Shown here: piece by piece, positions 6,938 through 8,077 of the stretch | Numbering within the stretch: position 1 is the first letter of the stretch | Layout: each line of letters opens with the position of its first letter | Source of the DNA: Burkholderiales bacterium | Lineage (GTDB): Bacteria > Pseudomonadota > Gammaproteobacteria > Burkholderiales > Burkholderiaceae_C | Reading direction: 5' to 3' | Assembly (NCBI GenBank): GCA_947474415.1 | Contig: CANJKD010000083.1 | Coordinates: 1 to 8,077, forward strand | Length of the DNA stretch: 8,077 nt | Position numbers and translations under genes: made by a program | The notes under the pieces: generated by a model | What the model was told of the DNA's origin: nothing | What the model saw: the letters and a program-made list of their open reading frames with translations, nothing else | The model's database searches: none

Positions 6938-8077
6938 ATGACCTCCGACATCGACATCGCACAAAAAGCCACACTGCAGAAGATCACCCGCGTCGCGGCC
7001 GAGAAGCTGGGCATCGCCGACGAACACCTCGAGCCCTACGGCCACTACAAGGCCAAGCTCTCGCTGGACTACATCGACTCGCTGAAAGACCGGCCGAACG
7101 GCAAGCTGATCCTCGTCACCGCAATCAGCCCGACGCCGGCCGGCGAGGGCAAGACCACCACCACAGTGGGCCTGGGCGATGCGCTGAACCGCATCGGCAA
7201 GAAGACGGTGGTGTGCCTGCGCGAACCTTCGCTAGGCCCGGTCTTTGGCGTCAAAGGTGGCGCGGCGGGCGGCGGCTATGCTCAGGTCGTGCCGATGGAA
7301 GACATCAACCTGCATTTCACTGGCGACTTCAGCGCCATCGCACTGGCCAACAACCTGCTTGCCGCGCTGATCGACAACCACATCCACCACGGCAACGAGC
7401 TCGACATTGACGTGCGCCGCATCACGTGGAAGCGCGTCGTCGACATGAACGACCGGGCGCTGCGCGACATCACATGCTCGCTCGGCGGCCCCGCCAACGG
7501 CTACCCGCGCGAAGACGGCTTCGACATCGTCGTGGCCTCGGAAGTGATGGCGATCCTCTGCCTCTCGGCATCGATTGCCGACCTGAAGGAACGCCTCGGC
7601 AACATCGTCATCGGCTACACGCGACAGCAAAAGCCGGTCACGGCGCGCGAGCTGAAAGCCCATGGCGCGATGACGGTGCTGCTGAAAGACGCGATGGCGC
7701 CCAACCTTGTGCAGACGCTGGAAAACAACCCCGCGATCCTGCACGGCGGGCCCTTCGCGAACATTGCCCACGGCTGCAACTCGGTGATCGCGACCCAGGC
7801 CAGCCTGAAGCTCGCCGATTACGTGGTCACTGAAGCCGGCTTCGGTGCCGACCTCGGCGCCGAGAAGTTCATCGACATCAAGTGCCGCAAGTCGGGCCTG
7901 CGACCCGATGTGGTGGTGATTGTCGCGACCATCCGCGCGCTGAAGTACCACGGCGGCGTCGACGTGAAGTCGCTCAACACCGAAAACCTCGACGCTCTGG
8001 AAAAAGGTGTTGCCAACCTAGAGCGCCATGTGCACAACGTGCGCGAGCCCTTCGGCCTGCCGTGCGTCGTGGCGATC
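6938..8077 (+). CDS. ftfL: Formate-tetrahydrofolate ligase, partial (C-terminus beyond the right edge)
   Basis: FtfL (also called Fhs or FTHFS) condenses formate with H4F using ATP to give 10-formyl-H4F, the entry of formate carbon into the serine cycle. The first 380 residues of about 557 are present. The start [20 protein letters not shown] is typical. The ATP-binding loop is [11 protein letters not shown] (66-76). The family signature follows as [23 protein letters not shown] (95-117), with further conserved blocks [15 protein letters not shown] (120-134) and [14 protein letters not shown] (269-282). The ATG at 6938 has only a weak GAG upstream. A 50-codon open frame in another phase ends in TGA overlapping this ATG (ATGA). 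The gene diverges from glyA. Its placement next to mtdA-fchA partners completes the formate-to-methylene-H4F path. The fragment shows no frameshift or missing key residue. Confidence 0.97.
   Translation, partial: MTSDIDIAQKATLQKITRVAAEKLGIADEHLEPYGHYKAKLSLDYIDSLKDRPNGKLILVTAISPTPAGEGKTTTTVGLGDALNRIGKKTVVCLREPSLGPVFGVKGGAAGGGYAQVVPMEDINLHFTGDFSAIALANNLLAALIDNHIHHGNELDIDVRRITWKRVVDMNDRALRDITCSLGGPANGYPREDGFDIVVASEVMAILCLSASIADLKERLGNIVIGYTRQQKPVTARELKAHGAMTVLLKDAMAPNLVQTLENNPAILHGGPFANIAHGCNSVIATQASLKLADYVVTEAGFGADLGAEKFIDIKCRKSGLRPDVVVIVATIRALKYHGGVDVKSLNTENLDALEKGVANLERHVHNVREPFGLPCVVAI

Noticed and set aside
6922..7410. A 162-codon plus-strand frame starting 16 nt before the ftfL ATG
   Set aside because: It is out of frame with ftfL, and its Arg/His-rich translation overlaps the conserved P-loop region. 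The ftfL frame starting at 6938 explains this sequence.
7232..7951. A 239-codon minus-strand open frame inside ftfL
   Set aside because: It is antisense to the conserved FTHFS core, and its composition is that of a frame shadow.

Overview
This window is a compact, almost gap-free set of serine-cycle and tetrahydrofolate (H4F) C1-assimilation genes. The DNA is GC-rich by eye (not counted). The proteins closely resemble, from memory, those of serine-cycle methylotrophs. The GC-rich codon use, the order glyA-sga-hprA-mtdA-fchA-mtkA-mtkB and the divergent ftfL suggest a methylotrophic or facultatively C1-using proteobacterium. A Burkholderiales-type betaproteobacterium (Methylibium-like) is my best guess, but that is inference. 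No mobile element, RNA gene or CRISPR array is visible.

Layout. Positions 1-6724 hold seven genes on the minus strand. Read in the direction of transcription they are glyA (6724-5462), sga (5374-4172), hprA (4172-3219), mtdA (3189-2320), fchA (2317-1691), mtkA (1637-447) and mtkB (450 to beyond position 1). Junctions are tight: 87 nt between glyA and sga, a 1-nt overlap sga/hprA, 29 nt hprA/mtdA, 2 nt mtdA/fchA, 53 nt fchA/mtkA and a 4-nt ATGA overlap mtkA/mtkB. This looks like one operon. A 213-bp divergent region (6725-6937) separates it from ftfL, which starts at 6938 on the plus strand and runs off the right edge. That region contains a perfect TATAAT facing ftfL, a 7-bp inverted repeat enclosing a TACAGTGTA palindrome, and an 8-nt tandem repeat next to the ftfL start.

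How the genes work together. FtfL charges formate onto H4F. FchA and MtdA reduce formyl-H4F through methenyl-H4F to methylene-H4F. GlyA condenses methylene-H4F with glycine to give serine. Sga transaminates serine with glyoxylate to hydroxypyruvate plus glycine, and HprA reduces hydroxypyruvate to D-glycerate. MtkAB later activates malate to malyl-CoA, which malyl-CoA lyase would split to acetyl-CoA and glyoxylate. Glycerate kinase, enolase, PEP carboxylase, malate dehydrogenase and malyl-CoA lyase are not in the window. By analogy with Methylorubrum extorquens, ppc and mclA would be expected just left of position 1.

I did not find a previously undescribed system. The coding content is a textbook pathway. 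The less explained material is in the regulatory DNA: the divergent glyA/ftfL region, a possible 50-codon leader ORF whose stop overlaps the ftfL start, and hairpins between glyA and sga.
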